Assembly (NCBI RefSeq): GCF_001422045.1
Contig: NZ_LMLW01000007.1
Coordinates: 1 to 64,000 of the forward strand
Direction of reading: 5' to 3'
From: Sphingomonas sp. Leaf242
Lineage (GTDB): Bacteria > Pseudomonadota > Alphaproteobacteria > Sphingomonadales > Sphingomonadaceae
DNA length: 64,000 bases
The translations under genes and the position numbers were made by a program. Below are positions 1-7,527 of the stretch, one piece after another. How positions within the stretch are numbered: the first letter of the stretch is position 1; each line of letters starts with the position of its first letter. Below the pieces are notes generated by a model that made no database searches, had not been told where the DNA came from, and saw only the letters and a program-made list of their open reading frames with translations.

Positions 1-99
1 GACAACCAGAACAACGCCATCTACCGCCTCCATCGTCACACACTCTGTGAATCAGGAAGCTCCATTCAGATCAATAGACTGATTGGGTTTGAGCCCTAG
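1..99 (+). CDS. Possible 3' end of an unidentified gene (cut by the window edge)
   Basis: The first reading frame is open from the window edge to a TAG stop and would encode about 32 C-terminal residues ending in ...LIGFEP. Nothing in it identifies a family. It is listed because it is open from base 1 and is followed by a non-coding stretch, as the end of a real gene would be. Thirty open codons at this GC content can easily arise by chance, so the call is weak. Confidence 0.25.
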   Translation, partial: DNQNNAIYRLHRHTLCESGSSIQINRLIGFEP

Positions 100-404
100 A
101 GTTTCGTCCTGTCGTGTCGACTCACGTGCCGGAATTCCCGTCGCCAAATTGGATGTGCGGTCGAGCTATTAGCGCTTGCCATTGCGTCGTCATCAGTATG
201 GGTGAACGATCCGTTTGGGACTACTTCATTTTCTCGCTGCCTCTTTGCATCATGCTGGCGGGAGGTGGGATACTCCTATCCCGCTCTGAGCACGTCCGCT
301 AACGCCCAGTTGCAGTCGTTCGCGGTTGTGCACGACCTTCCTAAAACCGGTCGCTACAGCTATCGCAATGAAGGGATTGTGCCCCCCTTTTGGACAAACC
401 CCGG
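100..404. other. Gene-free stretch at the left edge
   Basis: I see no convincing gene, tRNA or clear hairpin here. Short open frames on both strands overlap one another and have no ribosome binding site or recognisable protein character. The stretch presumably holds the promoter of the following hypothetical gene. Confidence 0.4.
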
Positions 405-1178
405 ATGCGGAAAAATATTCTGCACTTTGGCCGCAACAAGCCCGATGGTCGCATCGGTTTTGTTTACGTGCCCTACAGCGAAACTGGACCCATGAGCCGA
501 GCGCAGCCGGGACAGATAGTGCGTGTCGAGGGGCGTGGGCCACCATGGATCGTCGTTGATGAAGTGCCCGCGTCGATCATCCTCGCAAAGTGGCCAGGTA
601 CCCTTTGGAGAGCTAAGATCGTCGAAGCCGCAACGGTTGACGACCAGCGCAGTAGGGGGGGACCTCCGCTGCCTTATGCGCGGTACACCCGTCGTATATC
701 CGTCGAGATTCTCGAAAGGGAAGACCTGTCGGCGCTCTTCGGCGAGCATGGACAAGCGGTTCTGATGGTTTTGGACCGTGCGGCCGCCCTGACACGTGAC
801 CAAGCCATTCGATTGCCATCTGCCCGACATCCAGATGCGCCGGACGCGTATGACCGAACCTTTCGCCGCTGGGGCAACGCCGAAGGGATTTGCGAAGGCT
901 ATGACGAGAATCTCGATGGCACGTTGAAAATCGGTTCGATGCCCGCTGGATCACCAATCAACGAAGGATTGAGTCTGATCCATCTCACCGTCTTCCACAG
1001 GGCAAAGACCGTCGATGGGGCAAACGCCACATCCATCGACAAAGAAGGGGATGAGGACCTTGTTGAGCCTTGGGCTGGCGCAGGGGCCATGCTCTTGGAC
1101 GCGGGACTTGCACTCGGTGCGCCAAACTTTGTCACAGCTGAAGATCGAGACATTCTCCTCGCTGGATGGCCAGCGTAA
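405..1178 (+). CDS. Hypothetical protein, soluble, about 257 aa
   Basis: I do not recognise the family. The protein starts MRKNILHFGR and has no signal peptide or membrane segment. It is acidic towards the C terminus, with a predicted beta-rich N-terminal half containing a segment VRVEGRGPPWIVVDE, and aromatic and tryptophan positions spread as in a folded domain. A TTG lies five codons upstream in frame, but the ATG is preferred because it is the standard codon and nothing like a Shine-Dalgarno favours the TTG. It is transcribed towards the convergent serine recombinase and could be cargo of the same island. That link rests on position only. Confidence 0.55.
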   Translation: MRKNILHFGRNKPDGRIGFVYVPYSETGPMSRAQPGQIVRVEGRGPPWIVVDEVPASIILAKWPGTLWRAKIVEAATVDDQRSRGGPPLPYARYTRRISVEILEREDLSALFGEHGQAVLMVLDRAAALTRDQAIRLPSARHPDAPDAYDRTFRRWGNAEGICEGYDENLDGTLKIGSMPAGSPINEGLSLIHLTVFHRAKTVDGANATSIDKEGDEDLVEPWAGAGAMLLDAGLALGAPNFVTAEDRDILLAGWPA

Positions 1179-1312
1179 AAACGTCGGCCGCTTTAGACTT
1201 TGAGTTCCGAAAAGCAGCCGGACCGTTCTCCTTCCCAACCCGGTCGTTCCCGCTACGCGGTCGCTGGCGGGGAGGCGCATTGGGCGACCACATTAGTTGG
1301 GCGATCAACAGC

Positions 1313-2992
1313 CTACGCCTTCGCAACGATTAATGTATGATGTTGGCCAGATCCTGTCCCCGCAACCACCGATATAGAACTACAATCGCCGCCCTCACGG
1401 GCGGCGTTGTCGTTTGTGGCGAAGGCCAACAAGTCGGATACCCTCGCCACCACTTCCGCCTCCGGACCGCCCGGCTCGTCGGGAAAGATTGTCACGCTCT
1501 CGATGAGCGTCGAAAGCACCGCCGCTGCCTCGGTCCGGATCGACGCGTCGTCCAGTGATTGACGGAGCGAGGCGACCTTGCTCCGAAACTGCTCGACGAG
1601 TACCGGATGCGGCAAGAGGATCGCGGTAGGCTTGCTATCATTTCGAGCGCCTGCGCGCGTCTCCAGTCGCACCTTCTCGGCCTCGCGCTCGGCGATCATC
1701 GCCCGCAGCGCCGGGCTGGCGAGGCCGGCCAGCAGGTTCTGGTACAAATTATCGAGTTCGGTGGTGACCTGCTTCAAGCGCTGTTGCGCAGCGTCATGCT
1801 GGCCCGTGTCTTGGCGTGTCAGTTGCTGCAGTTCACGCTCGAACTCTTCTATGAACACGCGCACATTCTCGTCGGTCAGCAGATGCTCCTGGAGGATCGC
1901 CAGCGTCGCGGTCTCCAGTGGACCTTTGCGTACCGACACGCGGTTTCCGCACGTGCCGCGCTCCTTCTGCCCCGCGCAGCGGTAATAGTCCTTGCCGCTG
2001 ATCGTGTAATTCGCACCGCAGCAGCTGCAGCGGATAAGGCCGGAGAGCAGATGCCGCGCGCGGTTCTGGCCGGCCGGCGAGGCTGCCTGTGGCGCACGCT
2101 TGCGGCGCTCGATCTCGGCGTGCGCCGCGTCGAACAGCGCGTCGTCAACGATGCGTAGCTCTGGCACCGCCACCTCGACCCATTCCCCACGATCGCGGAG
2201 CCGGTAGCGGCGTTCGCGCTTCTCGCTGTCCGGGTTCTTCCGCCATTGCCGGCGGCCCCAAACCAGCCGACCCGCGTAGAGCGGGTTGTTAAGGATGCCG
2301 ACCAGCTTGGCTGGGTCACCGCGGATCGTCGAGGCGTTCCACTGCCCGCCACGCGGGCCGGGCACCCCTTCCTCGTTCAGGCGTGTAGCGATCTGAATGG
2401 AGGACAGCCCTGCGGCAAACCACGCGAAGATACGGCGGACCACCGCCGCCTGGCCTTGCTCGATCTCCAGCAACCCGCGCTGGGCCTCGCCCTTAGCATC
2501 GAGTCGGACCATGCGCTTGTAGCCATAGGCTCGACCTCCCGCGAAGCGCCCCGCGAGTACCGCGGCCTCCATGCCGCGTAGCGTCTTGTCAACCAGATGC
2601 TTGAGGAAGATCGAGCCGAGTAGGCCAGCGACGGCAAATTTGATCTCGTCGACATGTCCTTCGCTCACGGTGTGCAGTTGGACCCGGTGGTAGGCGAGCT
2701 TCTTGCCCAGCCAGGCCACGTCCTCGGCATCGCGCGCCAGCCGGTCGAGCGCCTCGCACACGATGATGTCGATCTCGCCCGCTTCCACCGCGCGCAGCAG
2801 CTGCCGGAGCCCGGGACGGTCACGCCGGTACCCCGACAATTCCGGGTCGAGCCACGTCGCTGTCACCGTGCCGCCAAGATAGCCGACCAGCGGCGCGCAG
2901 GACGCGACCTGATCGGCACTCGACGACGCCGACTGCATGGCGGTCGAGTGCCTGCCATAAAGTGCGATGCGGCGGTGCGTGGTCGTGAGCAT
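1313..2992 (-). CDS. Large serine site-specific recombinase
   Basis: Cuts and rejoins DNA at short attachment sites through a serine nucleophile; large members integrate and excise islands or phages. The resolvase domain (about residues 5-150) begins ALYGRHST, with Ser16 as the likely nucleophile. It continues with the conserved ELSGYRRDRPGL and EALDRLARD segments, although the usual wording is altered. A recombinase domain (about 160-290, with AYGYKR) follows, then a zinc-ribbon with paired cysteines (CSCCG and a later RC...TC), then a coiled coil (about 385-460). Length (559 aa) is normal for the family. The last residues are unusual: VAGTG followed by an unrelated tail, because the gene end overlaps a tRNA-like 18-mer. 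Three bases separate it from the stop of an upstream 48-codon ORF, so the two are probably co-translated. No excisionase was recognised. Confidence 0.93.
   Translation of the reverse strand: MLTTTHRRIALYGRHSTAMQSASSSADQVASCAPLVGYLGGTVTATWLDPELSGYRRDRPGLRQLLRAVEAGEIDIIVCEALDRLARDAEDVAWLGKKLAYHRVQLHTVSEGHVDEIKFAVAGLLGSIFLKHLVDKTLRGMEAAVLAGRFAGGRAYGYKRMVRLDAKGEAQRGLLEIEQGQAAVVRRIFAWFAAGLSSIQIATRLNEEGVPGPRGGQWNASTIRGDPAKLVGILNNPLYAGRLVWGRRQWRKNPDSEKRERRYRLRDRGEWVEVAVPELRIVDDALFDAAHAEIERRKRAPQAASPAGQNRARHLLSGLIRCSCCGANYTISGKDYYRCAGQKERGTCGNRVSVRKGPLETATLAILQEHLLTDENVRVFIEEFERELQQLTRQDTGQHDAAQQRLKQVTTELDNLYQNLLAGLASPALRAMIAEREAEKVRLETRAGARNDSKPTAILLPHPVLVEQFRSKVASLRQSLDDASIRTEAAAVLSTLIESVTIFPDEPGGPEAEVVARVSDLLAFATNDNAAREGGDCSSISVVAGTGSGQHHTLIVAKA
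1351..1368 (+). other. Candidate attachment-site core: 18 bp like the 3' end of initiator tRNA
   Basis: The top strand reads ATCCTGTCCCCGCAACCA, which matches the T-arm/acceptor end plus CCA of an alphaproteobacterial initiator tRNA as I know it. It lies inside the last codons of the recombinase gene. Upstream bases do not continue as a tRNA, so this is only the shared core and not a full gene. Many sphingomonad recombinases end in VAGTGFEPVTFRL because they read antisense through exactly this tRNA; here the tail diverges right after VAGTG. The tRNA assignment is from memory of the family and was not searched. Confidence 0.5.
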
Positions 2993-2995
2993 GGC

Positions 2996-3142
2996 TTATT
3001 GTTTCACAGCTTTTGCCGCACGGGAATCCTGCATGCGCGCATGATGTTCGGCCGCTGCCTGTCGTGCCAGCAGGCGTACAAGCTCGGCGAACGCGTCTTG
3101 CGCATCGACAGGTTGTGCCAATATGATCCGGGCGACGGTCAT
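2996..3142 (-). CDS. 48-aa micro-ORF coupled to the recombinase
   Basis: A short frame encoding a 48-residue protein (MTVARIILAQ... ending ...AKAVKQ). It is mostly helical, rich in alanine, glutamine and arginine, and amphipathic, so it could pair with a coiled coil. Its TAA stop is followed by three bases and then the recombinase ATG, the spacing expected for translational coupling. It could be a recombination directionality factor or a leader peptide; neither can be shown here. It has no strong Shine-Dalgarno. The start lies 70 bp from the divergent regulator start, so the two may share a control region. Confidence 0.5.
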   Translation of the reverse strand: MTVARIILAQPVDAQDAFAELVRLLARQAAAEHHARMQDSRAAKAVKQ

Positions 3143-3155
3143 GGCGACGTTTTGG

Positions 3156-3165
3156 GACGGCCGTC
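3156..3165. promoter_or_regulatory. Palindrome in the divergent recombinase/regulator intergenic space
   Basis: A perfect 10-bp palindrome GACGGCCGTC sits between the divergent micro-ORF/recombinase and HTH-regulator starts. This is where an operator for a divergently encoded regulator would be expected. At this GC content a 10-bp palindrome can be chance, so the role is an inference from position. Confidence 0.25.
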
Positions 3166-3212
3166 ACGGCGCGTGCACGAAATTTACATACAGTCGCCAT
3201 CATTGGTCTTTC

Positions 3213-3794
3213 ATGAAGACGGAACGTCCCCCCGCCCGGATGCGACTGCCAGAAGGCTTCAGCCACCTGCGCGCCGACCTGGGGCAGATCCTCAAGGATC
3301 ATCGTATGGGCGTTAAGGGCGTCGTGGGGCCGATCAGCCAGGACGCACTTGCCCTCAGCGTCGGGATTACGCGCGTGGCTTTGTCGCGGATCGAAAACGG
3401 ACACACCTGGCCGCAGGGCTCCACGCTCGACCGGATCATGGAGCAGCTGGAGCTTGATTGGCCGCAGGTGGCGATCGCCGGTGACAGTGGCCGTCCAGCG
3501 CTCTTGTTCGACGGTAGCCTTCAAGGCACGCGTATGTATCAGCTTTGTCAGCGCCTGCGCGTAGAACGTAAATCGCTCGGCTGGTCCTTAGCCGAGCTTT
3601 CGCGGCGATCCGGCGTGTCCGCTTCCCAGCTTTCGCGCATCGAGCGAGCGCAGGGCGGAAGGTCAGGTGTCTTCACATGGCACCCGGGTGATCTCAACGT
3701 GCGGCCCGGGCACCGTCGCGTCGTCTTCGGTAATCCTGTGCTTGCCGACCTCGCCGCTGGCAGATTTGATTATGGGCCTGACCGAGAAAGCTGA
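3213..3794 (+). CDS. Transcriptional regulator with two XRE-type HTH domains
   Basis: DNA-binding protein of about 193 aa with two helix-turn-helix modules in tandem. The first (about residues 20-75) has the typical ISQDALALSVGITRVALSRIENG pattern, broken here as ISQDALALSVGI then TRVALSRIENG. The second (about 110-145) reads LGWSLAELSRRSGVSASQLSRIE. A C-terminal region resembling neither completes it. The ATG giving MKTERPPARM was chosen; the frame continues 30 codons upstream but those residues look like non-coding translation and would overlap the divergent micro-ORF. Its position opposite the recombinase suggests it controls recombinase expression or island state. No metal, ligand or protease domain is visible. 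Confidence 0.8.
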   Translation: MKTERPPARMRLPEGFSHLRADLGQILKDHRMGVKGVVGPISQDALALSVGITRVALSRIENGHTWPQGSTLDRIMEQLELDWPQVAIAGDSGRPALLFDGSLQGTRMYQLCQRLRVERKSLGWSLAELSRRSGVSASQLSRIERAQGGRSGVFTWHPGDLNVRPGHRRVVFGNPVLADLAAGRFDYGPDRES

Positions 3795-4264
3795 GGCGCG
3801 TCAAGGCGTAGGTTTGTAACGGCGCGCGACTAACGTTATCAGGCGATGCGGAACGTCTGCATTTCTGGTGGATAGCGGCCCGGCCGCTTTCGGGCGGCGA
3901 ATGTTGCAAGCAGCCGTTCGTTCATTTGATAGGGCAGGGGCCGAATTGGCCGATCTTGGTGGACTTTCGGGTCGCGGTCGGAGATAAAACGGACGTTTGT
4001 TCATGCGGCAGGGCGCGGGGGCGTGAACGCCCGTGTTGGACCGAAGCCGAGTTCGCCGCTTTCGGGGGGCTATCGGCGTAAGCTAACGTTCGTTCGGTTG
4101 AGCCAAAGTCGCTGTTCATGCCAATAGCCGTCGCAGCGTTCGGCTATCCTTCTCACGAGCTAATACCCTTGGCTAAAGGCGAGCGCTTAGGGTCTCATCC
4201 CCCCCCCCGGCCGGAACTGACCCGTTGTAACCAGATGTTTAGGGTGAGCGGCTATCCCCGGACT
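3795..4264 (-). repeat. Intergenic stretch with three reverse-oriented repeat-like units
   Basis: No gene is apparent. Read on the minus strand, three units begin GAACGAACG or GAACAAACG, near 4090, 4002 and 3925, and each is followed some 25-35 bases on by CCCGAAAGCGGC or CCCGAAAGTCC. These words recur in the dispersed 59-bp element described elsewhere in the window, but here the 59-bp spacing is not kept, so these are at best degenerate or partial copies. A homopolymer of nine or more cytosines at about 4200 may be an assembly weak point. Confidence 0.4.
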
Positions 4265-4600
4265 ATGGCCGATCGATCATCAAAACCCGAATATCCGTCG
4301 TGGCGGGCAGAGGACGGACGTAAGGCCGTCCGGATAGCCGTAGATTGGTCGGCAACTGTCACAGCAGACAAGTTTGATACCCAAGCCGTGCGGATCAGTG
4401 ACTGCACGCAATTGGGTTGTCGGATTGAGACCCGCTTGGCGGTTTCGGTTGGCACGTTCGTGGACGTTGCCATCCCGAATTTCGCCGATGTACCGGGCTG
4501 GGTTGCTTGGAGCAGTCCGGAAGCTATCGGAATTGACTTCTGCCATCCCCTCCCAAATCGCGTTCTCGAGTATATCGTAGAACGAAATGAGGCGATCTGA
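4265..4600 (+). CDS. PilZ-like protein (cyclic-di-GMP binding family, degenerate)
   Basis: Small protein of 111 aa with a PilZ-like fold signature: a basic pair in RKAVRIAVDW near the start, a beta segment AVRISDCTQLGCRIE where the usual D/NxSxxG would sit, and the closing IGIDFCHPL strand. PilZ domains bind cyclic-di-GMP and switch motility or polysaccharide output. Here the second motif is altered (SDCTQLG), so ligand binding is uncertain. The ATG giving MADRSSKPEY was chosen because the upstream in-frame residues are low-complexity and cross the poly-C tract. A degenerate GGDEF protein lies about 0.7 kb downstream on the other strand, but no operon links them. Confidence 0.7.
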   Translation: MADRSSKPEYPSWRAEDGRKAVRIAVDWSATVTADKFDTQAVRISDCTQLGCRIETRLAVSVGTFVDVAIPNFADVPGWVAWSSPEAIGIDFCHPLPNRVLEYIVERNEAI

Positions 4601-4631
4601 CGGACAGGAAACGCCTGGCTTAGGCAAGAAA

Positions 4632-4648
4632 GGGGCCACAAAAGCCCC
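4632..4648. terminator. Hairpin between convergent genes
   Basis: GGGGC and GCCCC flank a seven-base loop between the ends of the PilZ-like gene and the convergent 104-aa gene, where a bidirectional terminator would be expected. There is no T tract on either side, so termination is not certain. Confidence 0.4.
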
Positions 4649-4657
4649 ATCAGGCGA

Positions 4658-4972
4658 TCAACCCCACCGCCCTCTCTTGGTCAGCGGCACCGATGGACTG
4701 ACGTGGGCCCGCGGGACTTCGTCCATACTCAGGATAGGAGCGGGCAGATCCTCACGCGTAGCGTAGAGCCGACGCAGAATTATCGCGAGGTCCTCCTCCG
4801 TCAGCCCTGATGCGGGATCGATCACCAGTCCTTCAGGCATCGGCTCGACCCAAGCAGCGAGGCGATTGCACGCCGCGCCGAGTTCAGGATCTGCGCAATC
4901 ATCAAAATCTGCCATGCCATGAGCATATTCCGGCTCCGCTGATTCGAGCAAGCTGAGCATGAACCAGCTCAT
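4658..4972 (-). CDS. Hypothetical protein, 104 aa
   Basis: Acidic soluble protein with no family I recognise; a central LTEEDLAIILRRLYATRED segment looks like a helix pair. Its ATG overlaps the TGA of a 28-codon ORF (ATGA), and that ORF begins two bases after the stop of the DUF6961-like gene. The three therefore form one tight transcription unit, and the ATGA overlap supports the chosen start. Confidence 0.55.
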   Translation of the reverse strand: MSWFMLSLLESAEPEYAHGMADFDDCADPELGAACNRLAAWVEPMPEGLVIDPASGLTEEDLAIILRRLYATREDLPAPILSMDEVPRAHVSPSVPLTKRGRWG

Positions 4973-5055
4973 CCCCCTTCATTGTCGGCATAGACTTGCA
5001 GAACGAGCTCGAAGCTCGCCAGCGCCTGCCGTGCCAGCGCTTCGACACGGTTCAT
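4969..5055 (-). CDS. 28-aa ORF embedded in a three-gene unit
   Basis: Encodes MNRVEALARQ... ending ...VYADNEGG, a short amphipathic helix. It begins two bases after the upstream gene's TAA and ends in an ATGA overlap with the downstream gene. This double coupling is the evidence that it is translated. It could be a real small protein or a leader that carries ribosomes to the next gene. No family is recognised. Confidence 0.45.
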   Translation of the reverse strand: MNRVEALARQALASFELVLQVYADNEGG

Positions 5056-5057
5056 AA

Positions 5058-5234
5058 TTATTGCAGGGGTGTTGCGAGGATATCGTCGACTGCTAAGGCG
5101 ACCCGGCGCCAATTCTCAGCTCCATCGCCCGAGGATAAAATATCTCCAAGGGATCTCAGCACATATCGTGCAGAATCGCTTCCATGAGTTGCGACGATTT
5201 CGCCTGCCTTCAGCCAAGCCTCGCGATCGGTCAT
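5058..5234 (-). CDS. Small DUF6961-like protein
   Basis: 58-aa protein starting MTDREAWLKAGEIVATHG, with a following LGDIL...NWRRVALAVDDI pattern. This layout (MT..E.W..A..I...HG, then a W-R-x-I/V-A segment) is that of the small sphingomonad proteins grouped as DUF6961; function unknown. The internal ATG was chosen over one eight codons upstream because family members begin at this methionine. It is the first gene of a three-gene unit with the 28-aa and 104-aa ORFs. Confidence 0.6.
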   Translation of the reverse strand: MTDREAWLKAGEIVATHGSDSARYVLRSLGDILSSGDGAENWRRVALAVDDILATPLQ

Positions 5235-5278
5235 ATTTGCCCTCATCAAGAGCACCATTTCAGCTAAGAGCGCAGCAA

Positions 5279-6223
5279 TTACGCCTCAACCTGTCCTAGC
5301 CCCTTTATCGTCGCTCGATACAATTTAGCCCGAGCCTGTATCAGAGCTGCAGCTTGGTCGGCGCCCTGTCCCACGACGATGCCGGCCGAGCCGGTCACCA
5401 TTCCGATCCACTCCCCGCTTCCGCGCAATTTTAGGCGCCTGGTCGCGAATGCTGCAAGGACCTCCTCTGCAAGTAAGCGGGCGTTCGCCAGCGCGACATC
5501 GGTAACCACGATCATGAACTCGTTGCCGGTCCAACGGATGATCTCTTCGTTTTTCAAAACCTGCCGCAGGTTGGCGACGAATGCGCTTAGCACATTGTCA
5601 CCTACAGGGTGACCGAAACGTTCGTTGATATTGCTGAGATCAGCGACGCTGAATATCATCATGACGTACGCACGATTCTGTTCGCCGAGCCGCGCAAAAA
5701 GAGGACGAGCCCCTTCGGAGGTCAATGCCTGCGTAGCTGTATCGCGTGTAGGATCTAAGCGTTGCTCGCTTAGCGATCCCAAATTGGCCTGTAGTTTAGC
5801 TACATCTCTGCGCAGATCGGCGAGTTCACGTTCAGCGTCGGTCAGTCGTGCCACTAGGGCGTTTGAATCTGGCCAGTCTTGGACCTCCACCGCCATGGCC
5901 GTGACGTCATCACTTAGGGATTTTGTCAGTAATTGCGCATCCGATGTCAATGATCCCAACTGGGTCGCATGGCTCTGGACAGCGTCTTCCATGCGCGCCG
6001 CGGTCCCGGATTGTATTGCTAAGAAGCACTGACTTAATTCGTTTAGAGACCTCGGCGTCAGCCTCAGTCCGCCATCCGTGTCAAGCGCTACAGCCCGCGC
6101 TAATGGCCCGTCTAGGTCGCTGACAACCTCTAGAGCGAACGCGTAGTTGGCCGTCGTGGGCTGAAGGTGGTGGGATTCCAGAAACGCCAAGGCAGCGTGT
6201 GCAGTACCAAATACATCTGACAC
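5279..6223 (-). CDS. GGDEF-domain protein with a degenerate active site
   Basis: 314-aa cytoplasmic protein. The N-terminal half (1-165) is helical with a coiled coil (about 125-155) and resembles a sensory or dimerisation region. The C-terminal half is a diguanylate-cyclase-like fold: DLSNINERFGHPVGDNVL keeps the usual D..N...GH..GD nucleotide-binding pattern. The signature GGDEF, however, reads TGNEF (residues 232-236). The acidic third position, needed for metal binding and catalysis in this family, is Asn, and the first Gly is Thr, so synthase activity is unlikely. A GTP- or c-di-GMP-sensing role is possible. It stands alone, downstream of a weak AT-richer leader. Confidence 0.8.
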   Translation of the reverse strand: MSDVFGTAHAALAFLESHHLQPTTANYAFALEVVSDLDGPLARAVALDTDGGLRLTPRSLNELSQCFLAIQSGTAARMEDAVQSHATQLGSLTSDAQLLTKSLSDDVTAMAVEVQDWPDSNALVARLTDAERELADLRRDVAKLQANLGSLSEQRLDPTRDTATQALTSEGARPLFARLGEQNRAYVMMIFSVADLSNINERFGHPVGDNVLSAFVANLRQVLKNEEIIRWTGNEFMIVVTDVALANARLLAEEVLAAFATRRLKLRGSGEWIGMVTGSAGIVVGQGADQAAALIQARAKLYRATIKGLGQVEA

Positions 6224-6429
6224 TATTAATTACGCCTCTCTGTTGGCCATATCGACTTAACGCTGTATGATGCGGCATGTTGCATATTTGGCATCATAGA
6301 TACGTTAAAACAACTGACCTGGATAAAGAGGAGCCAGAGGTCGGTTAGGAAGTCTGCGAGTGACCTTGAGCTCTTGATTGTCGAAATAGCTCCGCTAGGC
6401 TCTGAAAGCTCTGGGCCGAGGAGTATACG

Positions 6430-6685
6430 ATGGGAAAGTTTATGATGCTGCCGGTGGCAACCATATTAATGGCTTCGGGTGCGGCGGCTCATCAAACTGC
6501 GCCTACCACGCCCCCTTCTGTCGTGGCAGCTGCCAAGCCGGTGACTGCGGAAAAGCCGATCTGTCGATGTGAAGAGACTACCGGATCGCGCTTTTTCTAA
6601 AAGGGTCTGCCATACCAAGGCGGAGTGGAACGCGATGGCCGCAGATGGTGTCGCAGCCCTGGAGGCAAGTCGGCGTCCACACTAA
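6430..6685 (+). pseudogene. Small exported cysteine/histidine-tail protein, frameshifted
   Basis: The first frame encodes a 56-aa protein with a signal peptide (MGKFMMLPVATILMASGAAA) and then KPICRCEETTGSRFF and a stop. If one T is removed from the TTTTT run near 6594, reading continues as SKRVCHTKAEWNAM and ends at 6685. That restored ending is the conserved one I know from small sphingomonad secreted proteins (CR...TGS...VCHT+AEW). The gene is therefore either broken by a one-base insertion or hit by a homopolymer sequencing error. Function of the family is unknown. Some downstream space to 6915 holds no gene. Confidence 0.6.
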
Positions 6686-6915
6686 TGAGTTGGTGAGGTC
6701 CGTATCGATGCCTGGGGCCCCCATCCTCAATCACTATAAAAGGGGCATTCAAAGGGGTATGATTGTAGCGGTAGAACAGCTTCTCAACCGTGCAATGATG
6801 TTTTTTAGCCGGTGCTACAGGCGCTCGTTGGCGCGAAACGGGGGGAATGGAAACCGGCCGGCCCTGCTGCAGCGATGTTGCTGGCAAATTCTGGCTGCAA
6901 CCCTAACGTCCGCCG

Positions 6916-7527
6916 ATGCTCATTCTCTACGCCCTGATGCTCGCCGCGATGCTCCAGCAGACCGCCGCGGAGACCGACCCGGCTGATGTCTCCGAGATCG
7001 ATGCCGTTAGCTGCCGCCTGGACGTTCCCGGTTACATGCGCTTCGCCATGGCGATCGATGGCGAGGAGCAGCTCGCGCGGACGCGGGGATGGAAGAAGAT
7101 CGCCTCGCCCAATTCGTTCATCGCCGAATATGACCTGCCGAAGCCGATTACCGTCGCGGGGTCATACAGCACGCGCCGGATCGCCTTTACCGGCGATGCC
7201 ATCCTCGCGGTGCTCGACGTCGCGGACCCCGCCATCGTGGCGCGTGCCGAAAAGATCGACAACAGCATGTCGGCTCAGCCGATGATCGACGCGATGGTCG
7301 CCTCGGGTAAGGTGACCCGCGCCCAGGCGGAAGCCAAGTTCCCCTTTCGCAAGTTCCTGGGCGAGCGGATCATGACCGACGTCACCGAACCCGCGGGCAA
7401 GGACGGCTATGGCAGCCACATGGTAGTCGCCCGAACGATCTCCAACGTCACCACGCACCCCGGCAAGACACTCTACGGCTGCGCATATCGGTTCGATATG
7501 CTGGACAAGGATGGGACATCGCTGTGA
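6916..7527 (+). CDS. Exported hypothetical protein, 203 aa
   Basis: N-terminal hydrophobic stretch LILYALMLAAMLQQTAAE looks like a signal peptide, so the mature protein is probably periplasmic. No domain is recognised. It has two cysteines far apart (in AVSCRLDV and LYGCAYRF) that could pair after export. Its stop overlaps the GTG start of the next gene by four bases, so the two are one translation unit and likely work together. No Shine-Dalgarno stands out before the ATG. Confidence 0.65.
   Translation: MLILYALMLAAMLQQTAAETDPADVSEIDAVSCRLDVPGYMRFAMAIDGEEQLARTRGWKKIASPNSFIAEYDLPKPITVAGSYSTRRIAFTGDAILAVLDVADPAIVARAEKIDNSMSAQPMIDAMVASGKVTRAQAEAKFPFRKFLGERIMTDVTEPAGKDGYGSHMVVARTISNVTTHPGKTLYGCAYRFDMLDKDGTSL

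Noticed and set aside
1280..1304. Short direct repeat TTGGGCGA twice near the recombinase end
   Set aside because: Only eight bases and not linked to the tRNA-like core; can be chance.
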